64,000 nucleotides of DNA from Edaphochlamys debaryana (taxonomy: Eukaryota; Chlorophyta; Chlorophyceae; Chlamydomonadales). Numbering within the stretch: the stretch's first letter is position 1; each line of letters opens with the position of its first letter. This document shows positions 10,395 through 20,533 of this stretch, piece after piece. The notes under the pieces were generated by a model. It was not told the origin of the DNA. It worked only from the letters and a program-made list of their open reading frames with translations, and made no database searches. Where the stretch lies: the NCBI GenBank assembly GCA_016858145.1, contig JAEHOE010000236.1:1-64000 (forward strand), in the 5' to 3' direction. A program made the position numbers and the translations under genes.

Positions 10395-13300
10395 TCACTC
10401 GGCGGCGGCGGCGCTGCCCGGGCGCCAGGTGGTGCCCTGGGGGGGAGGGGGGTTAGGGGGGGGCAAAGTGGGAGAGGGGGAGGGGAAGCGGTGGAGCGTG
10501 CTGCGGGGCGCAGGTGCCAGGGGCCGCGCTCTGCGCCCCTACTCCCCGCCTCCCCCTCCCGTCCTCTCCCTCAGCACTGGCAGCACTGCCAACACACAGC
10601 GCAGCCAACACGCCCTCACACGTGGTGCTGGAGGGACTCCTCCCAAGAGGGAGGCAGGGGGGTGGGGGCGGCCGGCCGGGCCCCAGCGGAGGCGCCAGGC
10701 GCCGCGGGCCCGCGCCTTGCTTCCTCGCGCGCCGACCTCCCCCGCGCCTCCCTCGCGCGCAGCGGCCTCGGCAGCCCCAGTGCCCCTCGACTCACGGACC
10801 ACCGATTGCTGAAGCAGCTGCGGGCTGCGTGCTGCGGCGCCCATCACACGAGGCCCATGGCCCCCTCTGGCCCCCTCTGACCCCTTCGAAGCCCTCCCTT
10901 TCTTCCCCATCCCCTACCTGCGGCGTGTCCAGCAGCAGCACGCCCTTGGAATCCAGATCCAGGCGGATGGCGTCGGATCGGGCAAAGTCCTTGGCGGCGC
11001 GGGCCTGGGGGTGGGGAGGGGGGCGAGATTGGGGCGGGGCAGCAGGCACGAGGGTTCTGTGACCTCCCTGTTCCTGTCGGTGGCTGCCTGGCCCCCTCCG
11101 CCCCGTAACCCTCGCCACGCCCCCGGTCCGTTACATCCCCTTCTCCCCTCCTCCCCCCGTGCCCCCCCCTCCTCCCCCCCCCACCTCTGCCCCCCCTCCC
11201 ACCCCCTCCTCCCCCCCTCCCCTTCCACACCCCACCCCACCTCGGCCCGCTCCCGGATGGCCGCCTGCACCGCCTCCTCCGTCAGACCCAGCCGCACAAG
11301 GGCCAGCGCACGGAGCTCCTGGGGGGGGGAGGGGGCGGCAGGGGGCGGCAGGGGGCACGTGGGGTTGGGCGGATGAACTGCATTCGCGCCCCTCTGCAGC
11401 AACCCGGGCGTCTCTGCCTGGGTCGCATCACATCCACCCCATTACAAGCTACACTGCCCCGCGATCCCGCCCAGTGCCAACACCCCACGGCCCAGCCCCC
11501 TCCCCTGGCACATGGGCCCCCCAAGCTCAGCGCCAATGCCCCTTCCCCCCAGGTCCCCACCCACCGCCAGCAGCTGCTCCAGCGCCGCCAGCGACCCAGC
11601 CAGAGACCCCCCTGCCGCTGCCCCTGCCGCCCCCTCCCCCCCTGCCGCTGCTGCCCCCGCCCCCGCCCCCGGCGCCTCCATGCCCAGCAGATCCATGACT
11701 CGGCCCATGGCCACGTGCAGCTCGGCAAGCACAGAGAGCCTGGGGGGGGGGGGAAGGGGGAGAGGGGGGGGAGTGATGGTGCGGCCGTGGTGGCAGGGCG
11801 GGCACGCAGGAGGCGGCCATGGGCCTGGAGGCCCACACGCACGCATACACACCCCCGCACCCCCCTCCGCCCCGCCGGCCCCACCTGTCCGGCCGCTTGC
11901 GCCCCGCCTTGGTCGTGAGCAGGTCGTTGATGGCGCGCAGGGGTCCGGACAGGGAGCCCACGGCGGCGGGGGTGTTGAGGTCATCGGCCAGGGCCTGGGG
12001 GGGGAGGGAGGGGGGTTGGGGGGGGGGTGGAATGGAGGCAAGAGGAGGTGGAGTGAGGGGAGGAGTGAAGGGGAATAGGCACAAGCAGACCGACCGAAAG
12101 CGACACACAGTCGGCGTTGGAGGCAGGGCGCCTCGCATACCTCCCTTCCCAGGCCGTCCACCCCACCTGCAGGGCCTCCGCCAGCAGCGCAGCGCCCGGG
12201 GAGGGCCCCGCGGGGGCAGCGCCCTTGCCCTTGCCCTTGGCGGCGGGGGCGGCGGGGGCGGCGGGGGCGGCGGCGGCGGCGGCCGAGGAGGAGGGCGCCA
12301 GCGCCGCCTCCGCCTCCGCCAGCGCCCGCTCGCCGTCGGCGCCCGCCGCAAGCAGCGCCGCCGCCACGTCAGCGCGGGCCTGTACGACGTAGTACAGCCG
12401 CCCGCTGGCCTCCTGCGGGGGGGAGGGGGTGGTGGGGGCAAGGGAGGAGGGGGATGGGGGTGAGGGCGGAGTAGGAAGAGGAAGCCCTATGGCGAGGCCG
12501 GTACCGGTACCCGGCAGTCTGGGGCAGATGAACCTGCAGCGCCCACGCCCTGCCCACTCCGACCCCTGCATCTCCCCCCTCCCCCCCCCAAAAACACACA
12601 CCTCGAGCCCCTTGTCGCTGTAGTTGAGCGGCGCCCGGTACTGCGCCCCCACCAGGAACCAGCGCAGGGCCAGCGGGTGGTAGCGGGCCAGCACGTCCCT
12701 GGGGGGGGGGGGGGTAGGCGGGTTAGACGAGCAGCATAGCTTTCGTAGAGACAGATGGGCGAGGGGGGGAAGGACGGAGGAGGTGTCTTGGTGTTGCCAG
12801 GGACCTTGGACGAAGTCGAGATGAGAGGGAGGGAAGGGGCAAAGAGGGGGACTGCGTTCTGTCCTTTCGCCGCCCCCCCGCATGGCCCCCCCCCACCTGA
12901 TGGTGAAGAAGTTGCCCAGGCTCTTGCTCATCTTCTCGCTATCCACGTTGACAAAGCCGTTGTGCAGCCAGTAGCGAACAAAGTCGCCCGCGGGGGGGGA
13001 GGCGGAGGGGGAGCCGCTGGCGTCCCCCGAGGGGGAGGGGGCGGAGGAGGAGGGCTGGCCGTGGGGCTCGTGGGGGCCGTGGCGGTGGCCGCAGCCGCAG
13101 GCGGCCTGGGGAGGGGGCGGGCAACAGGAAGCTGGTTTGAGCGAGGGGCTGGGGGTGGACCAATTTGGACGGTGGGGGGCCACGGGGGGGGGCACCAGAG
13201 GCTGCAGCGCGGATACAGCGGCCCCAGGGGATCCCAAACCAGGGCGTGCCACTGGTCTGGCCCCCCAAGACCCAAGCCTCAACACCCCACCTGGCTCTGC

Positions 13301-16300
13301 GCCAGCTCGTTCTCGTGGTGGGGGAAGACCAGGTCCTGACCGCCTGGGGGGGGGGGGGAGGGGGTGATTTTCGGAGCATTGGAGAGCGGAGGAAGAGATA
13401 GAGCGGGGGGGGAGGGGGGAGGGAGGGGCGTGATGCGGAGCAGGATCACGTCGCCGGAACAAGACAACCGAGAGGGCCCCGCTAGCGTACGACCTCACTC
13501 ACGCACGAAGAGACCGGCAGCTCGGTGCGCATCGGGCTCGCTGGCTGCCGCTCTATCTCTTCCTCCGCTCTCCAATGCTCCATAAATCACCCCCCTTCTC
13601 CCACTGTGGCGGTATGTACCTTCTCGGGCAATCCCACTAACCATTCGACGCTGTCCCGCTTATCAGCTTCAAACACCCCCTTCTCCCCCCTCTCCCTCCC
13701 CCCTTTCCCCCCTTCCCCTGTCACCTCCCCCCCATCCCCTACCTCCGTGGATGTCGATCACGGGCCCCATGAGCTCAGCGATCATGGCGGAGCACTCGAT
13801 GTGCCACCCCGGCCGCCCGGGCCCCCAGGGCGAGGGCCAGGACGGCTCCCCCGCCTTGGCCGCCTTCCACAGAGCGAAGTCGGCGGCGGAGCGCTTGCGG
13901 CCGTCCACAGCCACCCGCTCGCCGGCCCTTGGGGGGTGAGGGGAGAGGCAAGAGGGGAGGGAGAGGGGCTTAGGGGGAAGGGAAGAGGGGGTTGACGGGG
14001 GAGGTGAGCAGGGGAGGGGGTTTGCGGCCGTCCGCAGCCACCCGCTCGCCGGCCCTTGGGGTGGGGTGGGGGGTGGGGGGGTGGGACGATTGTCGAAACA
14101 TTGGGGAGCAAGTTTGGGGGTGGGGTGGGTAGGCAAGGTACGGGTAGGCAAGGCGAGAACAGCCCTCCGCAGGCCGCACCGCCTGCGTCCGAGCGCACGG
14201 CCGCCCGTGTGCCCCGCAGGCAGGCTTTTCCCCTCCCACATCCCCCCCGCCCCCCCCACCTGTTGTCCTCCTGCTGCCGCCCCGACAGCCGCCCGTAGCC
14301 CGGCAGCGAGGCCACATCGAAGAACACGTCCCCCCCCTCCACGGGGTAGGCGTGGCCGTTGGCGATGATGGACTGGGGGGGGTGGGGAGGGGTGGCGAGG
14401 GGGGCTTGTGTGGGGGCAGCAGTCGGGCCCGTCTGGACTTAACCAAGACGCGGGTGCACCCCACCCCGCGGTGCTCGTTGTTCCCTGTTGATGCTCGCCC
14501 CATTGTCGCTGCCCCGTGGTCAACTCCAGCCCACCCCCTCTCCCCCCAGCCTCCCCCCCTCCCCATCCCTCCCTCCCCCCCCCCCTCCCCCCTGCCTGGA
14601 TGGTGCTGATCATGGCCCCCACGTAGGCGGTGGCGCGGGGCTCCAGGGAGGGGCGCAGGCAGTTGAGGGCGGCCATGTCCTGACAGGGGGGAGGGGGGAG
14701 GGGGAGGGGGGAGGGGGGAGGGGGAGGGGGGAGGGGGGAGGGGGGAGGGGGGAGGGGGGAGGGGGGAGGGGGGAGGGGGGAGGGGGGAGGGGGGAGGGGG
14801 GAGGGGGGGAGGGGGGAGGGGGGAGGGGGGAGGGGGGAGGGGGGAGGGGGGAGGGGGGAGGGGGGAGGGGGGAGGGGGGAGGGGGGGAGGGGTCAGGGGG
14901 AGGGAGGCAGGGGGAGGGAGAGGTCAGGCGAATGCAGCAGCGGGGCCACCACGTGCGTGCAGCTGGGCCGCCGCGCCCACGTGGCCAAGGGTCACGGGCG
15001 TGGCGCATGCATGCACGTGGCTGGTGGCCGCGGCTGCCCGGAGGCGGGGCGGCAGGCGGGGTGGGGGGCGGGTGGGTGGGGGTGCGGCACTGGCGCCCCG
15101 CTCTGAACCAGGACTGAGGCCGGGCGGAGCGGCAGGGGGGGATAGCCGCCAAGCCTTGGCTCCCTCGCTCCAGGCCCTGGCTCCTCCCCACTTCCCCCCC
15201 ACACACCTCCCCCCCACCTCCTCGAACGCGGCGATGAACCGCTCAGTGAGCGCAGCGGGCTCCTCGCCATTCTGCAGGGGAGGGGGGGGGCACAGGGGAA
15301 GGAACAAGAGGGCGGTCGGAGGCATGGAGCCGATGGAGGGTCAGGCGTGTACCTCCCGCACTCCTCCCTCTCCCTCTCAACTTACTTGCCCCCGTCCAAA
15401 TGACCCCTAGTACTCCTCGCCCCTATGCACACACACCTGCTGCGCCCGCGCAATGATCTTGTCGTCAATGTCCGTGTAGTTGCGCACGTAGGTGACGGGC
15501 CAGCCGCAGGCGCGGGTCAGGAAGCGGAGGAGGACGTCGAAGGCCACGTAGACGCGGGCGTGGCCTGTGGGGGGGGGAGGAGAGGGGAGGGAGGGGAGAG
15601 GAGGGAGAGGAGGGGAGGGGTGAAGGGTGGGAAGGCCTGTCCGCGCGACATGCGTCAGCCCTGCTCCCTGGCCCTGACGCCCCGGCCCGCCCTGGTAGAG
15701 ACCAACAGCCACGGTCGACCGCAGTTGCGGCCAGCGAGCCTCCTTGCGTTTGCTTGCGCCCCGCTGCCTGTACGGCGCATCTCACCAATGTGACTAAAGT
15801 CGTACACGGTGACTCCGCAGACGTACATGGAGACGGGTCCGTCGGGCAGGCGAGGCCGGAAGGGCTCCTTGGCGCGGGACATGGTGTTGTAGAGGGAGAC
15901 GCGCTCGCGGAGGGCGGCTGGGGGGGGGGGGGGGGGGGGTGTTGGGGGGAGGAGGAGGAAGAGGCAGGGGGGTGGAGTCGGAGGCGGAGAGGGCAGGTGG
16001 GAGTCCGCAAAGGCGTTAGGTACCTATGCGTGGCGAGCGGCTACGGGCGTTTGACCCCAGACCCCTCCCCCCCCCTTGCGGCGGGAGGCCGACCCAGTTG
16101 CCCCTGGCCTGCTCGGGCCCCTTCCGCGCGGCCCGTCCTCACCCTGGCTGAGAGGGGAGGTCGCAGCCGGCGCCGCGACCGCAGGCGAGGCAGCCTGCAC
16201 CGCCTGGGCCTGCGCGCATGGCCTCGCCACAACACTCGTCGGCCGGCGCCCCGAGAACGGAGCCCAGGCGGAGCTCTGTCGCCGCTGTGAGAGCGACTTG

Positions 16301-16308
16301 AGCGCCAT
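10395..16308 (-). CDS. CARS: Cysteinyl-tRNA synthetase, organelle-targeted
   Basis: This class I synthetase charges tRNA-Cys. Sixteen exons: 16308-16143, 15917-15786, 15564-15437, 15271-15218, 14679-14596, 14372-14260, 13927-13743, 13343-13291, 13105-12897, 12698-12602, 12412-12167, 11994-11885, 11739-11565, 11318-11241, 11004-10918, 10436-10395. They sum to 1,959 nt and 652 residues with every phase matched. Residues 1-55 ([18 protein letters not shown]...) are Ala/Ser/Arg-rich, typical of a chloroplast and/or mitochondrial presequence. Signatures are [18 protein letters not shown] (zinc cysteine plus HIGH motif), [37 protein letters not shown] (zinc ligands) and [10 protein letters not shown] (KMSKS loop), then a DALR-type anticodon domain with ALADDLNTP. 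The last exon is tiny ([13 protein letters not shown]), and family members end in a similar GTTWR motif. An Ala/Gly/Lys-rich insert lies after [10 protein letters not shown]. Intron 5 has a GC donor. Confidence 0.97.
13360..13597. repeat. Hairpin-forming inverted repeat in CysRS intron 7
   Basis: The arms lie at about 13360-13406 and 13548-13597. The cores 13373-13403 and 13551-13581 are perfect reverse complements over 31 bases (core GGAGCATTGGAGAGCGGAGG), and the similarity continues outward with about two mismatches. The loop is about 140 bases. Its bases 13525-13550 recur identically at 36389-36414 in an ATR intron. The arm near the acceptor begins about 14 bases from the CAG at 13344-13346. 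The structure resembles a small non-autonomous DNA transposon or introner. Confidence 0.85.
13619..13680 (-). repeat. Introner-like block B, copy 1 (CysRS intron 7)
   Basis: Read on the minus strand this block contains GTGTTTGAAGCTGATAAGCG followed by a conserved tract ending in GATTGCCCGAGAAGG. The 44-base core matches 33197-33240 at 41 of 44 positions and also matches 43005-43048, both inside ATR introns. Here it lies about 60 bases from the intron donor, in the opposite sense to the ATR copies, which lie near acceptors. Confidence 0.85.
14022..14061 (-). repeat. Partial duplicate of CysRS exon 7 start inside intron 6
   Basis: These 40 bases match 13896-13935 with one mismatch. They copy the end of intron 6 (CCCCAAG acceptor) and the first 30 or so bases of exon 7 ([11 protein letters not shown]; here [11 protein letters not shown]). 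No proper donor follows, and reading on from it meets TAA within about 20 codons. It is therefore a decoy acceptor and pseudo-exon rather than a usable exon. Confidence 0.85.
14684..14893 (+). repeat. (GGGGGGA)n array in CysRS intron 4
   Basis: About 200 bases of nearly pure 6-8-bp G-rich units, mainly GGGGGGA. In the transcript this is a continuous C-rich polypyrimidine tract running to the acceptor of exon 5 at 14680-14682. The + strand could form many G-quadruplexes. Confidence 0.9.
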
Positions 16309-16746
16309 GGTGCTGCTCGCTGGGGCGGAAACGTTCGCTGCGCGCGGAGACGAGCGACCGGAGGGCCACACGCGCCCTCCCTATGCAAGAGACGCGCTGC
16401 CCGTTTGGGTAGCGGTAGAGTGAAGTGCAAGGCAGCAATTGGTTGTATGCACAGCGATAGAAGCTCGCGGAACCGGGGGTTTGGATGCAAGGGATCGGGC
16501 TGGCAGCGTGCAGAGGTGTGGGCACCGAATGCGAATGCGACACTCGCATACATATAAGACAACGACCGCGCAGGCTAGAACTGTTTCTACGGTGCACGCG
16601 TGGAAGCATCCCACACCCATCCTTCCGCCCCCACCACGCACGAATCCCGTAGCCTCGGTACCGCGCTAACAGACCGAGAGCTATCAGAACTCACTGAGGC
16701 AAAAGGAAGGCCCTTGCGACCGCGCCCTTGATTGGTCGCTGCCGGG
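16309..16746. promoter_or_regulatory. Bidirectional promoter region, CysRS / PET191
   Basis: Only 438 bases separate the two divergent start codons, and no ORF of interest lies between them. A TATA-like CATATAAG occurs near 16551-16558, about 190 bases before the PET191 start. Shared regulation of an organellar synthetase and a mitochondrial assembly factor is plausible but is inferred from spacing only. Confidence 0.45.
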
Positions 16747-17262
16747 ATGTCGACATCCTGCAAGGGCCTCCTAGCCAAGTACGCGGAGTGCATCCGCAAC
16801 ACGGAGTGCATGAAGGTGGGGGGCAGCGGGCTGCGCTAGCGGAGCCCGCTAGGGGAGGGGGTTCAATTTCGAGGGGCCAACGTGGCTCCCACAGCCGGCC
16901 CCAGGGACGTCCTTATATGGCCTAGACGCGGGCCCTGCCGCCCCCTGCCTGGCCCGGCTGCCCGCCGCAGCCCCTGCTGCGACCGCCCGCTCTCCTCTCG
17001 GGCGGCCCAGGGCGGTCGACCGTGCGCGGCGCGGCCCCACACCGTTCACACCTCTCCAACTCGGCCTTGCACCGCTCCCCAACCCAACCCCCCTTCCCCC
17101 CTTTCCCCTCCCCCCGGCCCCTGTCAGGTCCGGCAGAAGGACGTCAAGGACTGCATGGCCGAGCACGCGCCCGAGTGCGAGCAGTACCGCTACTCGCTGT
17201 TCCAGTGCCGCCGGGGGCAGATGGACGCGCGCACGCGCATCCAGGGCAACAAGGGCTACTAG
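16747..17262 (+). CDS. PET191: PET191/COA5-like cytochrome c oxidase assembly factor
   Basis: Pet191/COA5 is a small intermembrane-space protein needed to assemble mitochondrial complex IV. Two exons, 16747-16815 and 17128-17262, joined in phase 0, give 67 residues. The protein starts MSTSCKGLLAKYAECIRNTE and ends CRRGQMDARTRIQGNKGY, the family's typical tail. Cysteines stand at 5 and 15 and at 40 and 50 (twin CX9C), with a further pair at 21 and 32 (CX10C). This is the pattern of Mia40-imported coiled-coil-helix proteins. There is no presequence, as expected for that import route. The length is normal for the family. The single intron has a GTGGGG donor. Confidence 0.95.
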
Positions 17263-20200
17263 CCTAGCGGGGGGGGGGGGGGGCTGGGGGCGGTCCGGGG
17301 GAGGGCGGCGGCGGCGCCTGGGGGCAGGGGTATGGCGGCCACGGGAGCAGGGCCGCCCAGGGGCCGGCGGCTGAGCTGGCAGCGGCGCTGCGCAGACCTG
17401 CCGCCGCCGTCGGCACCTCCCAGGGAGGGCCCGGAGCGCACCCAGCGGTGCTGGCGGCCTGGCGGAGGGGCAGCCGGTGCGGGCCACGACGGGGGCCCAT
17501 GGGCCCTCCCGGGTGGCGGCCTGGGCTGCGTCCTTGGCCCCGTGCTGGAGCCCCGCCTGGCGCCGGCACGCAGCGGAGCCGTCGGCCGCGGCTTGCGTTG
17601 CGGAGTGCACCGGACTGGGCGGGGGGTTGAGGCATACGAGTGGACAGAGCCGAGGGCCGGGACACGGGGACACCGGGATGGACAGCCCCTGCCCCGCCCC
17701 TGCACTGGGTGCCGGGCTACGGTCCGGGCTGGGCCGGGGCTCCAGTCACCGCCCCACCTCCGTCGGTGCCAGCCTCCTGGCCGCTGCCCTGCAGCGCCCC
17801 GGGCCTCGGCGGTGCAAGGCTGCGGCCGAGGCGGGGGCGCCCAGCGCTGGAGGGGGGTGGCGGCTGCCGGGGCGGGGGACAGCCAAGGCACTGCTGAGGC
17901 AGCAGGGGATGCGGGGGCAGGGGCAACGGAGCGGCACGCCCGGGCCGCACGCACCGGCCGGCCGGGCCCGGCCCCGGCCCCATCGCCCCGGGTGCCCACG
18001 GCGCCCCCGCGTGAGCTCCGCTCCCCGCGGCGAGGCAGGGCGGAGGGGAGGGCGCTGACGTGGGCCATGGCTGGGGCTGCGGGGGCAGGGCATCAGGGAT
18101 GGGGAGGACTGGGAGCTGGGGTCGTGCGGGGGGCGGGGCAAGGAGCGGGGCAGCGGTAGCTGACGCCATTCCCCGGGGCCTGGTGGCACTGGAGACTGTG
18201 ATGGAAGGCGGCTGGAGGCGGGGCTTGCGTGGCGGACGGAAGGCTGGTTGAGTGCGCGTGGGGCTCCCTCCGGTTGGCAGCGGGAGCTTGAGGCGGTGGT
18301 GCGTGGGCGCGGCGCCCGGCAGGCGGCTCAGCCAAGTTTGGCTGGGCATGGATCACCGGTCAGGAGCTTGAAAGAGCGCGAAGGGCATGCATGCGTTTCT
18401 CTCGGGGGCAGACTGCCGCGATCGGTCGACTAAGCGTCGAGGGGCAAGCAATGCCGAGCAGAGCATAGGGGCTGCAGTTGGGCACCAGAGCGGCGGCGGA
18501 GTGGAACAGGTGGGCAGGCAATGAGGCACACGTGCATGGAAAGTCAAGGGAAGTCAAGGGAGGGAACACCAGGGGCTCAAGCGCTGAGCACACACCGCTG
18601 CATGGGTAGGCCCAGTGCACTTATGTCGGCGCTTCGCCCCGGCGCCGGCGCCAGTGCAGGGGGTCAATGCAACGTGCAACTAGCCGGGTCTGGCCCACCA
18701 GCCGGATGCGACAGGGTATACAATCGACGAGCGAAGTAGTCCCGCCCAGGAGTACCCCGGCACATAGAGCGCATGTCACCTTCGATTACCTTCGAGGCCA
18801 CGGACAGTGGGCGGTTAACCGGCCATGGCGCTCGGCTCTCCGGCGGCCGCAAGGTATCCCGACCCGAGCGAATTGGCGTCAGGAACTTCGTTCGAAGGCA
18901 CAGGCCAGCGTGGCGACGCAGGCAGTCGAGCCGCTAGCACACCCTAGAGCCCGCGGAGGAGCGTGGAGCGTGGAGCGTGGAGCGTGGAGCGTGGAGCGTG
19001 GAGCGTGGAGCGTGGAGCGTGGAGTCTATGTCAGGGAGAAAAGGGCAAGGCGGAGCGACCAGCCAGCCGGGGGCCGGGGGACGCGCGACCAGTACGGCAG
19101 CGTAAGAGGAGGTGAGCGTGCGGAGGAGAGCGAAGGGAGGAGAGGGTGTGCCATGCAGATATGTGACCCGGGTGGGTTGGCTGAGAGTGCAGGGGTCCGG
19201 GCGCACATGGGACCTGAGGAACGCACTATTGCAGAGAGTTACAGGAAGCCCCCCTGGAGGGAGTTATTGACATGGCATCTGCATTGGCAACGCATGTGTG
19301 CCATTGGCGCCATCTGGTATGTAACTCCGCCGAGGCGGACTTGACCCTTGGCCTAGCCGCAAAACCGGCAACAGCACGCCGCGCTTCGCAGGCGCTATGT
19401 CCCTAGCTAGAGCTGGGCGCCCACAAGCCTGGGCCCGCAGCTCGTGCTCACAGCAGAAAGAAGAATCGGAGAACACACGTACAAGGCACACCGAAGAGTT
19501 TCCTCCAGCTGACCCGCCCCCCAAATAGGAGCAACACGCATCATCGCCGCACATATGGGTACAGGTGGGTACAGGCCTACCGGGTGTGTCGCCCGAAATT
19601 GTCTTCGCCGCATCCGACCAAGTCCGATCGCACCCCCGCAGGGTCCGGCGGCGAGGGCAGCCAGCCTCCGTCCCCGCTCCAAACCGCCCGAGCCGCCAAC
19701 TGTTTGGCCCGGGCAAGCGTCATAGAGCACGCAACAGCCGCGGAACAAAGTAGATCCAACAGCCGTTGCGACGGCTTGCCCAACATGAGCTCAACTAAAC
19801 AGCAACGAGATAGCATCTTCAGGCCACCGCTCACCGGAGCACCATAAGCTCGAGTCCCAAAGCGATGCACCCCCCACAACGCCCCGCATCCGCGCAACCG
19901 CTTGCGTGGCTTCGCCACACCAGCCGCGGAATACAAGCCCCCCACCCACCCCCCATCCAATTGGCATCTTCGTGGTGTGTTGTGGTTCTCTCAAACCGAA
20001 ATCGCCCCATCGCCCTCAATGCCCGCTTCAACGATACCCCAAACCCCGCCCAATGAGGCGCAACGCCAACGGTGCCAACCCCGGCGCCGCGTGTGACCCC
20101 AATCCCGGAACTTTTTCGTTCGCTTTTATCGGCCCCTACTTGCATATGCAACCAAGCTCTGCGCTGCTGCAACGTCTGCTGCACCTGCCCTGCTCCTCGC

Positions 20201-20533
20201 TTGATGTTGTCCTTGTTGTTTGTAGTCGCTCCCAACACACTCCAAAATCGTACCAACCGCTGCCGTACCAACAACCGCAACCCCGCGGCGGTGCAAGCAT
20301 GGTTCTCTCTCGCCTGCCGTGCCAATGACGAAATCCAAACCCGGATGATATTCTGCTCGCCTCGCCATCAAGACTCGCGGGAAGGGAGCCGGGCACCTGC
20401 TCCCTGCTCCCTGCCAACCCGCTCCGACGAAAACAACAAGATAAGGTAGATTACGTTACCGGCATGCTCTTAACAACTCTCTCCATGTCCGCACTCCGCG
20501 CCGCCGCTTCCTCCAGAGCCCTGGCCGGGCCGC
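17263..20533. other. 3.3-kb region without a recognised gene
   Basis: The first kilobase is extremely GC-rich and its long ORFs overlap in several frames without motifs. From about 18350 the composition is more balanced and ORFs are short. It holds the PET191 3' UTR, a 7-bp tandem repeat at 18961-19023, and the thioredoxin 3' UTR at the right end. A fast-evolving or non-coding gene cannot be excluded. Confidence 0.5.
18961..19023 (+). repeat. (GCGTGGA)9 tandem repeat
   Basis: Nine exact copies of the heptamer GCGTGGA in intergenic DNA. A heptamer would shift the reading frame with each change in copy number, so the ORF crossing it is unlikely to be a real gene. Confidence 0.95.

Noticed and set aside
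14610..15206. Minus-strand ORF rich in Pro-Ser-Leu repeats
   Set aside because: It is a product of the (TCCCCCC)n intron tract of the CysRS gene.
17259..18159. Long GC-rich ORFs on both strands after PET191
   Set aside because: They overlap in several frames, lack motifs and are expected by chance at this GC content; no splice pattern like that of the real genes.
18667..19344. 225-codon plus-strand ORF crossing the GCGTGGA repeat
   Set aside because: It contains a frame-shifting heptamer repeat and no motif.
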